Source: JALORV01 sp963724365 (GTDB lineage: Bacteria > Pseudomonadota > Gammaproteobacteria > Burkholderiales > Burkholderiaceae_F). Taken from it: a stretch of DNA of 64,000 nucleotides. The notes under the pieces were generated by a model. That model was given only the letters and a program-made list of their open reading frames with translations. It was not told the origin of the DNA and made no database searches. The stretch is taken from NCBI GenBank assembly GCA_963724365.1, contig CAVRUR010000005.1, positions 1 through 64,000 on the forward strand, given 5' to 3'. A program made the position numbers and the translations under genes. Below, piece after piece: positions 11,944-21,303 of the stretch (the stretch's first letter is position 1; the number at the start of each line of letters is the position of its first letter).

Positions 11944-13656
11944 ATGCCTCGACCACTTCGAATTCTGTGCTTGACGCCACTCGCACTGGCTTGCCTGGGC
12001 GCGCTCGCGTGCCTGCTGGCCTGGCCCGGTGACGCCGCCGCGCTGATGCGCGGGATCGGGCTGCAGCCCGACGCGCGCGAGCGCCTGTGGCTGTCCGCCT
12101 TCAGCGGCTTCACGCTCGGCCTCGCGATCGGACTGATGGTCTACGAAGTGCGCGCCCGCGGGGTCTCGATCGCGCTGCGGCGCCTCACGGACCTCGCGGC
12201 AAGCGTCGATGGCCGCTTCCCCGAGGAGACACCACGCAGCAAGATCAATCGGGAACTCGAGCGGCTGTCGGACGAAGTGCTGTTCAGCGCCCGCCGCATC
12301 ACGAAGGAGCGCAAGGAGTTCGACAGCCAGGCCACCGCCTGGCAGGCCATGTTTGCCGCCACCCTCGACGCGATGTTTGTGCTCAACGCGGCGGGCAAAG
12401 TCAAGGAACTCAATCCGGCCGCCGAACGCCAGTTCAGGATCACGGCGGCCGAGGCCGTTGGCAGCCACCTGGCAGACCTGCTCTTCCCGCTGCCGCATCG
12501 TGCACTCGACAATGCCGCATTCATGCAGGACATCGCGGCCGGCAAGGCGGTGGGACGACGCCAGGAACTGATCGTCCATTGCGGCCAGCGTCAGTTTCCG
12601 GTCGAAATGGCGATCGCCGAATTCCACGTCGGCGACGAGCTCGGAATGATCGTCACAGCGCGCGACATCTCGGCGCATCGCCAGACGCGGGCCGATCTGA
12701 AGCGCGTCCGTGAGCAGGCCGACCGCCTGCAGGCGCGGCTGCGCTCCGAACTAGCATCGCGCCGGCTGGTACGGCCGACGGTCGAATCGATGACGCAGGT
12801 CGAGACAGCCGCAGCCGCGCCGACGGGCGGTACGCCGTTCACACTGGAAGACGCCTGTGGCGACGTGATCCGCAAGCTCGTGGTCAAGGCCGAGCGCAAG
12901 GGCCTGGGCTTCCGCTACGAAGACACCGAGGTACAGGGCATGGGCCTGATCGGCGATGCGTCGCGCCTGCGCACGGTCGCCTCCGAGCTCATCGACAACG
13001 TGATCCGCAACGCCACGACGGGCGAGATCATCGTGCACTTCTCCGCGCTGTCGACCGACGAGCGCAGCATCGAACTCGCGATTAGCGTGACGGCGACCGC
13101 CATGACGGACGAACAGAGCACGCATGTCGGACGGCCGCTCAACCTGCCGGCCAAGGCTGCCGGCCGGTCGAAGCCGCGTGCCGGGCGTGAGGCGCAGCGA
13201 CGCACGATCGACGTCGCGGGCGTCGAGACGCAGGTGGTTGCAACACCGGACCGGGGTGCGGTGTTCAAGGCGCGCATGCATTACGCGGTCGATCTCTCGC
13301 GCGTGGCGATCGATCTTGGCGCGCTGGCCGGGGTATCGGCCCCTGCCGCCGACTCGGACGACGCCGATCCACGGCTGCTGGCGGAGTTCGCGCGGGCTGC
13401 AGCGCGCTTGCGCCACAACGCCGAGAAGGGCAACCTGGGCGCGCTCTGGGCGCAGGCGCACCGCCTGAAGGAAATCTGGCTGCCGCGCGCGCCATTGTCC
13501 GAGGCAGGACTGGTCAGCGCGCTGGCACATACCGCGCGCGGCGGCGATGGCACGAACGCGCGCATGCTGGCGCGTCGTCTGGCAGAAGCGCTCGACGCAA
13601 GCGTGCGTCAGCAGATGAGCGCGTCCGACCTCGAACTCGAAGAACCGGTGGCCTGA
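11944..13656 (+). CDS. PAS-domain kinase-like protein lacking catalytic boxes, Hpt-like tail
   Basis: Two N-terminal membrane helices (residues about 5-25 and 40-65) precede a PAS domain (MFAATLDAMFVLNAAGKVKELNPAAE to TARDISAHR, about 140-245), a short coiled coil, a histidine-kinase-like ATPase fold and a helical C-terminus. The ATPase fold keeps an N-box-like ELIDNVIRNAT, but I see neither an H-box in the dimerisation coil nor the DxGxG and GxGLGL boxes. The C-terminus contains AQAHRLKE, resembling the AHxLKG site of Hpt phosphotransfer domains. It is therefore likely a pseudokinase with a possible phosphorelay tail. ATG 11944 is preferred; ATG 11902 is possible. No response regulator adjoins it. 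Confidence 0.5.
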   Translation: MPRPLRILCLTPLALACLGALACLLAWPGDAAALMRGIGLQPDARERLWLSAFSGFTLGLAIGLMVYEVRARGVSIALRRLTDLAASVDGRFPEETPRSKINRELERLSDEVLFSARRITKERKEFDSQATAWQAMFAATLDAMFVLNAAGKVKELNPAAERQFRITAAEAVGSHLADLLFPLPHRALDNAAFMQDIAAGKAVGRRQELIVHCGQRQFPVEMAIAEFHVGDELGMIVTARDISAHRQTRADLKRVREQADRLQARLRSELASRRLVRPTVESMTQVETAAAAPTGGTPFTLEDACGDVIRKLVVKAERKGLGFRYEDTEVQGMGLIGDASRLRTVASELIDNVIRNATTGEIIVHFSALSTDERSIELAISVTATAMTDEQSTHVGRPLNLPAKAAGRSKPRAGREAQRRTIDVAGVETQVVATPDRGAVFKARMHYAVDLSRVAIDLGALAGVSAPAADSDDADPRLLAEFARAAARLRHNAEKGNLGALWAQAHRLKEIWLPRAPLSEAGLVSALAHTARGGDGTNARMLARRLAEALDASVRQQMSASDLELEEPVA

Positions 13657-13749
13657 GAGGCTCCCGCGTGCCTGCGACGACGCACGCTACCATTGCGCGC
13701 CGCGCCGTTGCGCGAAGATCCGCTGGAACGCGTTGTCCACGGAACCCCC

Positions 13750-14283
13750 ATGAATCGCATCCTGACACTAGGCGCCGCATTGCTGCTTGCGGCCTGCGCT
13801 GCGCTCGGACCTCCGGCCATCCTGTTGAGCCGCGGCGACATCGCGGAGCGAGCCTTCATCGATCGCACCAGCATCGACCCGAAGAAGATCTTCAAGGGCA
13901 TCCAGGGCCTGGACATTGCCGGACCGGACATCGGTTTCCAGACCACGGCACAGCGGATCGAACTGGCATGGACCGCGAAACTCGCCGAGGGACCGATGGG
14001 CATCCCGCTGTCGCTGCGCATATCCATGTCGGGCGCGCCGGTGCTCAACGCGCAGCGCAATGGCATCGACCTGGCCGACGCCCGGATCGAGGAGATACGC
14101 CTGCCGTCGGTTCCGTTCATCAATCTCGACACGCGGCAGATGAACCAGGGGGGAGATACGTTGGGGACCATCCCCTTGCTGCAGTTCCGGCCGGAGGAAC
14201 TGAACCGCGATGGCATCGTCTACCAGGCCACGGGCATATCGCTCGGCACGTTCGGCCTGCGCGTCGACCTCGCTCCCAAGTAA
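13750..14283 (+). CDS. DUF1439-like lipoprotein
   Basis: This is a 177-residue predicted lipoprotein. The signal peptide MNRILTLGAALLLAAC ends in a lipobox LAAC, and no Asp follows the Cys, which favours outer-membrane sorting. The mature part is beta-rich (IELAWTAKLAEGPMGIPLS, PVLNAQRNGIDLADARIEEI) and resembles the YceB/DUF1439 family of unknown function. The family assignment is by pattern only. It lies 15 bp before uppP on the same strand. Confidence 0.5.
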   Translation: MNRILTLGAALLLAACAALGPPAILLSRGDIAERAFIDRTSIDPKKIFKGIQGLDIAGPDIGFQTTAQRIELAWTAKLAEGPMGIPLSLRISMSGAPVLNAQRNGIDLADARIEEIRLPSVPFINLDTRQMNQGGDTLGTIPLLQFRPEELNRDGIVYQATGISLGTFGLRVDLAPK

Positions 14284-14298
14284 CCCGGGAGTCCGCAC

Positions 14299-15159
14299 TT
14301 GGATCTGATCGTGCTGGCCAAGGCGGCCATCCTCGGCATCGTCGAGGGACTCACCGAGTTCCTGCCGATTTCATCGACCGGACATCTGATCGTCACCAGT
14401 TCGCTGCTCGAGTTCCGCGGCGCCCAGGTGGCCACGTTCGAGATCGCGATCCAGACGGGCGCAATGTTCGCCGTGATCTGGGAGTATCGCCGTCGACTGA
14501 CGGCGACACTCGCGGGCATCAGCGTCGGAAGCGCTGGCGCAGCGTTTCGTCATCAACGTTGCCGTGGCGTTCGCGCCGGCGGTGGTCTTCGGCCTGCTGC
14601 TCGGCAAGGTGATCAAGGAGTACCTGTTCCACCCGGTGCCGGTGGCCGCCGCCTTCGTCGTCGGCGGCGTGGTGATCCTGTGGGCCGAGGCGCGCCACCA
14701 TCGCTTGTATGGCGAGCGCGACCTGCTCGGCCAGCGTCATGCGCGTGTCGAGACGGTGGATGACATGACGCCGCTCGACGCGCTCAAGGTCGGACTGATG
14801 CAGTGCCTTGCGCTGATACCGGGCACCAGCCGCTCGGGCGCGACCATCATCGGCGCGATGATCCTCGGGCTGTCGCGCAAGGCGGCCACCGAGTTCAGTT
14901 TCTATCTCGCGATACCGACGCTGATCGGGGCCGGTGCCTACTCGGTCTGGAAGCAGCGCGAGGCGTTCGTCGCCGCCGACGTCCCGGTCGTTTGCGGTCG
15001 GACTCTTCTTCGCGTTCGTGTCGGCGTGGCTGTGCATTCGCTGGCTGATCCGCTACATCTCGACGCACGACTTCACGGCCTTCGGCTGGTACCGGATCGC
15101 CTTCGGCGGCAGTGATCCTGCTGACCGCATGGCTCGGCTGGGTCGACTGGACGCGCTGA
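14299..15159 (+). CDS. uppP: Undecaprenyl-diphosphatase UppP (three frameshifts)
   Basis: This polytopic membrane enzyme dephosphorylates undecaprenyl pyrophosphate, recycling the lipid carrier for peptidoglycan and other surface polymers. Signatures are GIVEGLTEFLPISSTGHLI near the N-terminus and ALIPGTSRSGATI with SRKAATEFSF in the second half, which hold the catalytic residues. TTG 14299 follows gggag at 14287. Three +1 shifts are needed for the expected length of about 285 residues: near 14526-14532, 14985-14995 and just before 15112. The last restores an end reading VILLTAWLGWVDWTR. All catalytic motifs are intact. An essential-class gene broken three times in the same direction looks more like sequence error than decay. 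Confidence 0.5.
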
Positions 15160-15875
15160 TGGACGTCGCCGAGCCGAGACCGCGGTCGAGCAACGGCTGG
15201 ATGCGGCGCTGGCGATCGGCAGCGCTGCGGTCATCGCGTATGGCGTGCTGGTTCTCGGCTGGCCGGTCTTCATCGTGATGGCGCTGTTCTGGTTCGAAAA
15301 CGTCGTCATCGGCGGCCTGAACGTGATGCGCATGCTGGTCAGCGGCGTGCGCATGGGCGGTGCCGGCGTGCTCGGCGCGCTATTCACCGGAGCATTCTTC
15401 ACGGTGCACTACGGGCTTTTTACTGCGGTGCATGGCATGTTCGTCGTCATGCTGTTCGGCCTGCCCGACATGGGGCGCGATGCCATGAACGGCGGTCTCG
15501 CGGGGCCGCTGGTGCGCATGCTCGAACGATCTGACGGCAGATCGCGGTGCCTGGCTCGCGATGCTGGCCATCATCGCGGTGCAGGCGGCCAACTTCGTCC
15601 AGTGGGCCATTGCTACGCGCGAACGGCCCACGCCCCTGAAGGAACTCATGGGAGCGCCCTACGGCCGGATCATGGTCCTGCATGTAACGCTGATCGCCGG
15701 CGGCTTCCTGGTGATGTCGCTGCATGCACCCGTGCTCGGAGCACTGCTGCTGATTGCGCTCAAGCTGGCCTACGACCTCGTCAGCCTCCGCCGCGATCCC
15801 GGTGCGCAGAAGGGCACCGCACCGCTGGCCAAGTCGGATTCGCTGCTGGTGGTCGACCGGAGGACTTCGCGGTGA
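15159..15875 (+). CDS. DUF6498 membrane protein (frameshifted)
   Basis: This is a predicted polytopic membrane protein with the DUF6498 features FWFENVVIGGLNVMRML, FFTVHYGLFTAVHGMF and PYGRIMVLH. ATG 15159 overlaps the uppP stop as TGATG. To use it, the frame must change near 15170; otherwise the first start in the main frame is GTG 15245. A second, clear +1 shift lies near 15525-15540 and joins to LTADRGAWLAMLAIIAVQAANF. The stop overlaps the ATPase start (GTGA, 15872-15875). Function is unknown; the tight packing with uppP and the AAA gene argues for co-expression. Confidence 0.5.
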
Positions 15876-17407
15876 ATCGCCAGGACGAATGCCAGGAACT
15901 GTGTGCGCTGCTGCGCTCGCGCTTCCCGATCATCCTGATCCAGTCGCACGAGGAACCGCGCGTCCTCGAATTGCTGCAGCAGTCGGCCAATCTCGAGAAC
16001 CAGGTACTGATGACCTGGAGCATCACCAACGGCATACGTCGCCATGGCCGCGACGAGGCGATCTACCAGACCAACGACCTGCTCGATGCGCTCAAGCACA
16101 TCGACAAGACCGCCCAGAATGGCATCTACGTGCTGTGCGACGCGCATCCGGGGTTCAAGGATCCGGTCGCGATGCGGCTGACGCGCGAGATCGCCCTGTC
16201 GCACTACCGGAGCGCACGTACGCTGGTCTTCCTGAGTCCGCACCTGGACGAGATGCCGTCGGAACTGCTGCGGCTGTCGGCGCATTTTCATCCCCGACTG
16301 CCGAATCGGGACGACATCCGTGCCCTGGTCGCCGAAGAGGCGCGGCGCTACGAGTCGCAATCCGGCGAGAAGCCGCGCGGCGACAAGCAGGCGCTCGAGA
16401 TGCTGATCATGCATCTGCTCGGCATGGAGCAGGACGACGTGCGCCGGCTGGTGCGGCAGGCGCTGCGCGATGACGGCACCATCAGTGCCGACGATGTGCG
16501 GCGTGTGCTGGCCACGAAATACGAAGCCCTTGGTGGCGCCGGCACGCTCGCGTACGAGGAGAGCAAGGTTCGCTTTGACGATGTCGGTGGACTCGCGCGT
16601 CTGAAGCACTGGATTTCGCTTCGACGCAAGCCGTTCCTCGACAGCGGAGCCGATGACGTCGACCGGCCCAAGGGCATCGTGCTGCTCGGCGTCCAGGGCG
16701 GCGGCAAGAGCCTGGCCGCGCGTGCGGTGGCAGGAGAGTGGGGCGTGCCGCTGATGCGCATGGACTTCGGCGCGCTGTACAACAAGTATTACGGCGAGAC
16801 CGAGCGCAACCTGCGCAATGCGTTTGCCGCCGCCGAGAGCATGGCGCCGTGCGTGCTCTGGATCGACGAGATCGAAAAAGGCCTCTCGACGGACAGCGGC
16901 GAGGGTGACGGCGGCGTATCACGGCGCGTGCTTGGAACGCTGCTGACCTGGATGGCCGAGCGCAAGGAACCGGTGTTCATGGTGGCCACCGCCAACGACA
17001 TCTCGCAGCTGCCTCCGGAACTGGTGCGCAAGGGCCGCTTCGACGAGATCTTCTTTGTCGACTTCCCGGGCGTGGCGGCACGGGCGCAGGTTGCGCGCAT
17101 CCATCTGAAAAAGCGCGGTCACGAGCCGTCGGCCTTCGACGTTGCCGGGCTTGCGCGCCTGGCCGAGGGGTTTTCCGGCGCCGAGATCGAGCAGGCGATC
17201 GTGTCGGCCTCGTTCGAGGTGCGCTCTCGCAATGAGACGCTGACGTCGGCCGACATCCTCGCCGAACTCGAACGCACGCGGCCGCTGAGCGTGGTGATGG
17301 CAGAGAAGATCGACAAGCTGCGCGACTGGGCGTCCGAGCGCGCGGTGTATGCGGACGAGTCCGTTGCCGACGAATCCGTCGGGCACGTGTCGCGGCACGC
17401 GCTGTAA
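15872..17407 (+). CDS. AAA family ATPase, Ycf46-like
   Basis: This 511-residue cytoplasmic AAA protein has an N-terminal domain of about 220 residues with a degenerate P-loop fold (FPIILIQSHEEPRVLELLQQ) and a C-terminal AAA module. Visible motifs are Walker A GVQGGGKS, Walker B VLWIDEIEK, and the sensor/second-region-of-homology stretch VATANDISQLPPELVRKGRF, typical of the FtsH/CDC48-like Ycf46 group. GTG 15872 has a good ribosome site (ccggagga). Ycf46-type proteins are linked to photosynthesis or inorganic-carbon control in cyanobacteria; the role in proteobacteria is not known. No frameshift. Confidence 0.5.
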   Translation: MNRQDECQELCALLRSRFPIILIQSHEEPRVLELLQQSANLENQVLMTWSITNGIRRHGRDEAIYQTNDLLDALKHIDKTAQNGIYVLCDAHPGFKDPVAMRLTREIALSHYRSARTLVFLSPHLDEMPSELLRLSAHFHPRLPNRDDIRALVAEEARRYESQSGEKPRGDKQALEMLIMHLLGMEQDDVRRLVRQALRDDGTISADDVRRVLATKYEALGGAGTLAYEESKVRFDDVGGLARLKHWISLRRKPFLDSGADDVDRPKGIVLLGVQGGGKSLAARAVAGEWGVPLMRMDFGALYNKYYGETERNLRNAFAAAESMAPCVLWIDEIEKGLSTDSGEGDGGVSRRVLGTLLTWMAERKEPVFMVATANDISQLPPELVRKGRFDEIFFVDFPGVAARAQVARIHLKKRGHEPSAFDVAGLARLAEGFSGAEIEQAIVSASFEVRSRNETLTSADILAELERTRPLSVVMAEKIDKLRDWASERAVYADESVADESVGHVSRHAL

Positions 17408-17739
17408 CGCAGTCCGTGCCATCCGGCGTGCAGCAGACACGTCACCTGTCAACGCTACTCGTCGCCTGTGCGACTCACGCAACAGGGGGGTGGACGGACC
17501 CTGCGCATTCCGCGAGAGTTCCGCTCAGGCCGGGTTCGCCTGGCCGCCGAAGGCGCTCTGCGCCGTCGGGCTGAAAGCGGGAGGCGAGCGCAGCCGCTTG
17601 GCCGGGCGGCTGCGCTCGCCCACCCCGTGACCGGCATTGCCGTCATTCCATCCTGCCGCAACGGGAACGGGGACGTGTCGCCAATGGGATCTGCCGAGGC
17701 GCGCGCGGGGGAGATTTCCCGCGTTTGTAGAATCACGGC
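17408..17739. other. Intergenic region with a perfect 15-bp hairpin
   Basis: There is no convincing gene in these 332 bases. The main structure is a perfect inverted repeat: ggcgagcgcagccgc (17583-17597) and its complement at 17606-17620, with an 8-nt loop. It lacks a following T-run on either strand, so it is at best a weak or factor-assisted terminator or an mRNA-stabilising element. The promoter of the downstream RuBisCO-like gene should lie between 17621 and 17739, but I see no strong -35/-10 pair. Confidence 0.5.
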
Positions 17740-18853
17740 ATGAACACTGACGCAGTGCGCGCGGTCTACCGCCTGCGCGCAACCGGCCCAGCCGCCGAGC
17801 AACGCGCGCATGAACTGGCACTCGAGCAGAGCATCGAGATGCCTACCGAGGCGGTGACCGATGCTCGCGTGCTGCGCGATGTCGTGGCCCGTGTCGATAG
17901 CCTCGCGGCGCAGTCCGATGGCAGCACGCTTGCAACCCTCCTGCTTAGCGGCGAGAGCATCGGCAACGATGCCGGCCAGCTGATGAACATGCTGTTCGGC
18001 AACAGCTCCCTGCTCGATGACGTCGAAGTGGCGGCCGTGACGCTGCCGGACGCCCTGGCCGTGCGCTTCGGCGGGCCGGCACTGGGCATCGAAGGCCTGC
18101 GTCGCCTGACCGGCGCATTTGGCCGGGCGCTGAGCTGCACGGCGCTCAAGCCGATCGGCTCGACCGTGGAAGACCTCGTGCGCATGACGGCGGCATTCGC
18201 GCAGGCGGGGATCGACATCATCAAGGACGATCACGGATGGGCCGCACACGCCCACGCCTCGTTCGAAGACGCGCGTAGTCGCCTGCCAGCGTGAAGTCGA
18301 TCGCGCCAATCGCGGGCGCGTGGGGCGCACCCTCTATGCGCCTGCGCTGTCGGGCGATGCGCAGGCGATGCGCGAGCAGCTGCGATTTGCGACGGCCCAT
18401 GGCGTGGCTGCGGTGCTGATCGCGCCGATGATTGCCGGTGTGTCCAACTTCAACGCCTTGCGGCGCGAGTTCCCTGCGGTGGCGCTGCTCGCGCATCCGG
18501 CGCTGGCCGGCAGCCGGATTGCGCCGGCGGCCCTGCTCGGCACCCTGTTCCGGGCGTTCGGCGCGGATGCCGTGATCTTTCCCAATCACGGCGGGCGCTT
18601 CAGCTACACGCGCGCGGCCTGCGATGCGATTGTCGGCAGCCTGCGGTCCCCGCGACCGGACATCAAACCAGCGCTGCCGGTGCCGGCCGGCGGCATGTCG
18701 GTCGAACGCGTGCCGGAGCTGATCGCCGAATACGGTCGCGACACCCTGCTGCTGATCGGCGGGTCGCTGCTGATGGCGCGCGACCAATTGGCGGCGCGCA
18801 GCCGCACGTTCGTCGAGGCCGTGGCCGCAGCCAGCAGCAAGGTCGCCGCATGA
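17740..18853 (+). CDS. RuBisCO-like protein, form IV (frameshifted)
   Basis: The joined product is about 370 residues, the size of compact RuBisCO-like proteins. The N-terminal alpha/beta domain is followed by a barrel with FGRALSCTALKPIGS, GIDIIKDDHG, HPALAGS, FPNHGGRFSY, PAGGMS and LLIGGSLL. The Lys of IKDDHG matches the KDDE metal/active-site loop of true RuBisCO, but the last acidic residue is His, so carboxylation is not expected. The frame moves +1 near 18270-18290. Its stop overlaps the cupin start (ATGA, 18850-18853). In Rhodospirillum rubrum an RLP of this sort isomerises 5-methylthioribulose-1-phosphate and a cupin then releases methanethiol; the same pairing here suggests that role, as an inference. 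Confidence 0.5.
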
Positions 18854-19284
18854 GTTCCATCCGTCGCTTTTCGACCGGCTCCGAAGGCGGATACCGCTGG
18901 GACTCGGTCGACCTGCTGCGCTACAAGGACGAGGGCAGCGCACCGTTCAGAGACATCACGCGGCAGGTGCTGTTCGCGCAGCCCGACCACGCGACCGAAC
19001 TGCGCTACTTCGAGATTGCGCCCGGCGGGTACTCGACGCTCGAACGCCACGAACACACGCACGCGGTGCTGATCCTGCGCGGGAACGGGTTCGTCCAGAT
19101 CGGCAGCGAGGTCCACGCGCTCGGCGAGCGCGACCTCGTGACGGTCGATCCCCTGACCTGGCACCAGTTTCACGCCGCGCCGGACAGTGCGCTCGGATTC
19201 CTCTGCCTGGTTGCCCGGGAACGCGATCGACCGCAGTTGCCGGGTCCGGATGACATGGCGACGCCTGTCGTGCCGCGCGCATAG
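18850..19284 (+). CDS. Cupin protein, candidate methylthioxylulose-phosphate sulfurylase
   Basis: This is a 144-residue single-domain cupin. The first metal motif reads ERHEHTHAVLILRGNG and the second region contains DPLTWHQFHA, supplying the His ligands for a divalent metal. It is translationally coupled to the RuBisCO-like gene by an ATGA overlap, so the two products very probably act in one pathway. In R. rubrum a cupin converts 1-methylthioxylulose-5-phosphate to deoxyxylulose-5-phosphate with release of methanethiol. Whether this protein does so is an inference from context. It ends two bases from the convergent trmB gene. Confidence 0.5.
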   Translation: MSSIRRFSTGSEGGYRWDSVDLLRYKDEGSAPFRDITRQVLFAQPDHATELRYFEIAPGGYSTLERHEHTHAVLILRGNGFVQIGSEVHALGERDLVTVDPLTWHQFHAAPDSALGFLCLVARERDRPQLPGPDDMATPVVPRA

Positions 19285-19285
19285 A

Positions 19286-20044
19286 CTATCGGCGAAGAAA
19301 GACGAGGTCCCACACGCCGTGGCCAAGACGCTCGCCGCGCGCGTGAAACTTGGTTGTGGGCCGCAGCGTCAGGGGGTTGTGGCCATCCGGTGCGTAACCG
19401 CCGTGCGCATTCTTCAGTTGCGTTTCGGCGCCCAGCACGTCGAGCATCTGCGCGGCATAGTTTTCCCAGTCGGTTGCGCAATGCAGGTAGCCGCCGGGCA
19501 CGATCCGGCTGGCAAGCTGACCCACGAATGGCTGCGCAATGAGCCGCCGCTTGTGATGCCGTTTCTTCTGCCATGGATCGGGAAAGTAGACATGCACGCC
19601 GGCCAGGGTGTCGGGCGAAATCATCGTGCGCACGACATCGACTGCATCGTGGTGAATGATGCGCACGTTGTCGAGTTTCAACTCGCCGATGCGCTTGAGC
19701 AGCGCGCCGACGCCGGCGAGGAAGACCTCGATGCCGAGAAAATTGATGTCCGGTCGCGCCGCCGCCATCGCCGCGGTCGTTTCGCCCATGCCGAAGCCGA
19801 TTTCCAGCACCGTGGGCGCCGTGCGGCCGAACAGCTGTGCGAAGTCCACAGGGCTGTCGGCGTAGGCAACGCCGAAGCGCGGCAGCAGTTCATCGAACGC
19901 GCGGCGCTGCCCCTGCGTCACATGGCCGCGCCTCAGCGCGAAACTGCGGATGTGCCGCGGGTGTGGCCCGGCCTTGCTGGTGCCGGCGTCGGCCTCGTCG
20001 GAGGGCGGACTGGCAGCCGACTCCGTCTCGGGAGGACCGCTCAC
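19286..20044 (-). CDS. trmB: tRNA (guanine-N7-)-methyltransferase TrmB
   Basis: It methylates N7 of G46 in the variable loop of tRNAs with S-adenosylmethionine. The SAM-binding motif I is LEIGFGMGETT, the family signature YFPDPWQKKRHHKRRL is present, and the C-terminal LRPTTKFHARGERLGHGVWD carries the conserved TKFE-like segment (here TKFH). An N-terminal Ser/Ala/Pro-rich extension of about 25 residues is probably disordered. It is the last gene of the thiS-osmC-thiG-trmB run and overlaps thiG by four bases. Confidence 0.5.
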   Translation of the reverse strand: MSGPPETESAASPPSDEADAGTSKAGPHPRHIRSFALRRGHVTQGQRRAFDELLPRFGVAYADSPVDFAQLFGRTAPTVLEIGFGMGETTAAMAAARPDINFLGIEVFLAGVGALLKRIGELKLDNVRIIHHDAVDVVRTMISPDTLAGVHVYFPDPWQKKRHHKRRLIAQPFVGQLASRIVPGGYLHCATDWENYAAQMLDVLGAETQLKNAHGGYAPDGHNPLTLRPTTKFHARGERLGHGVWDLVFLRR

Positions 20045-20841
20045 GCGCCGGGCTTGACGCTGCCGATGACGCCGGTTGCCGGCGACGACGGCGAGCCGCT
20101 ATAAAGCCGCTTGGGCATGCGACCGGCGCGAAAGGCCTCGCGGCCGGCCTCGACGGCCTTCTTCATCGCGCTCGCCATCAGCACCGGGTCCTGTGCCTGG
20201 GCGACCGCCGTGTTCATCAGCACGCCGGCGCAGCCGAGCTCCATCGCAATGGCCGCATCGCTGGCCGTGCCGACGCCGGCATCGACGATCACCGGGACCT
20301 GCGCGCGCTCGAGGATGAGCTGGATGTTCCAGGGATTCAGCAGGCCCATGCCCGAGCCGATCAGTGACGCCAACGGCATCACCGCCACGCAACCGATCGA
20401 CTCCAGTACGCGCGCCTGGATCGGATCGTCGCTGCAGTAGACCATCACCTCGAAGCCTTCCTTCACCAGGGTCTCGGCGGCTTTGATTGTGTCGGGCATG
20501 TTCGGGTACAGCGACTGCGGGTCACCCAGCACCTCGAGTTTGGTCAGTGCATGGCCATCGAGCAGTTCGCGCGCCAGGCGCAGCGTGCGTACGGCATCCT
20601 CGGCCGTGTAGCAGCCCGCGCTGTTGGGCAGCAGGGTGTACTTCGACGGTGGAATCACGTCGAGCAGGCTGGGCTCGCCCGCCGTCTGGCCGATGTTGGT
20701 GCGTCGGATCGCGACCGTCACGATCTCGGCGCCGCTCGCCTCGACGGCGGCACGGGTCTGCTCGAAGTCGCGGTACTTGCCGGTGCCGATCAGCAGCCGC
20801 GACCCGAATTCGCGTGCACCAATTTTCAGTCGATCCGTCAT
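20041..20841 (-). CDS. thiG: Thiazole synthase ThiG
   Basis: It forms the thiazole phosphate ring of thiamine from deoxyxylulose-5-phosphate, an iminoacetate and ThiS-thiocarboxylate. The Schiff-base Lys lies in ALTKLEVLGD. Other landmarks are SRLLIGTGKY at the N-terminus, LLPNSAGCYTAEDAV, and the phosphate-binding VDAGVGTASDAA. The length (266 residues) is normal. It overlaps trmB downstream and the osmC-like gene upstream by four bases each, so translation is coupled. Its DXP substrate is also the proposed end product of the RuBisCO-like/cupin pair next door. Confidence 0.5.
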   Translation of the reverse strand: MTDRLKIGAREFGSRLLIGTGKYRDFEQTRAAVEASGAEIVTVAIRRTNIGQTAGEPSLLDVIPPSKYTLLPNSAGCYTAEDAVRTLRLARELLDGHALTKLEVLGDPQSLYPNMPDTIKAAETLVKEGFEVMVYCSDDPIQARVLESIGCVAVMPLASLIGSGMGLLNPWNIQLILERAQVPVIVDAGVGTASDAAIAMELGCAGVLMNTAVAQAQDPVLMASAMKKAVEAGREAFRAGRMPKRLYSGSPSSPATGVIGSVKPGA

Positions 20842-21302
20842 GCCGTCACCGTCGGCTGGACCTTGACCTCGAAATTCACCGAATTCGACATAAAGCAGTT
20901 CGCGTGAGCCTTGGTGTGCAGCTCCCGCGCCTCATCGATCCGGGCCGGATCGGCGATGCGTACCTGAGGCCACAGCACGATTTCAACCATGCGCATCTTT
21001 CCGTCCTTGATCGCCAGTGTCCCGGTGGCGCTGTCGCTGTATTCAAGCACCCGGATGTTGGCGCGTTCACACACCGCCAGATATGTCAGGTGGTGGCACG
21101 ACATCAACGACGCCACCATCAGTGTTTCAGGGTTGTGGCGCGCGTCGTCTCCATTGAATACCGCCGGCGACGAGCCTTCGATCGGCGGCTTGTCCTTGAA
21201 CCGGACCACGAACGCGCGCGCCAGCTTCAGCTTGCCGTGTTCGTCCTCGCGGCTGCCGCCGTTCCAGTGCAGCGATCCTTCAAACGTGTGTTGTTGTCCC
21301 AC
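20838..21302 (-). CDS. OsmC family peroxiredoxin-like protein
   Basis: This is a 154-residue OsmC/Ohr-fold protein. It has the family segments PETLMVASLMSCHHLTYLA, with the resolving-type Cys, and FMSNSVNFEVKV. The first peroxidatic Cys expected near the Glu/Arg active site appears as HANCFMSNS. Such proteins reduce organic hydroperoxides. GTG 21302 is chosen: it follows the thiS stop by one base and has ggtggagg upstream. Its insertion between thiS and thiG is unusual to me and may reflect protection of the oxygen-sensitive sulfur chemistry. Confidence 0.5.
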   Translation of the reverse strand: MGQQHTFEGSLHWNGGSREDEHGKLKLARAFVVRFKDKPPIEGSSPAVFNGDDARHNPETLMVASLMSCHHLTYLAVCERANIRVLEYSDSATGTLAIKDGKMRMVEIVLWPQVRIADPARIDEARELHTKAHANCFMSNSVNFEVKVQPTVTA

Positions 21303-21303
21303 T

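Noticed and set aside
17583..17620. Hairpin before the RuBisCO-like gene as a riboswitch or terminator
   Set aside because: A simple perfect stem without T-tract or conserved aptamer features; only the structure is reported.
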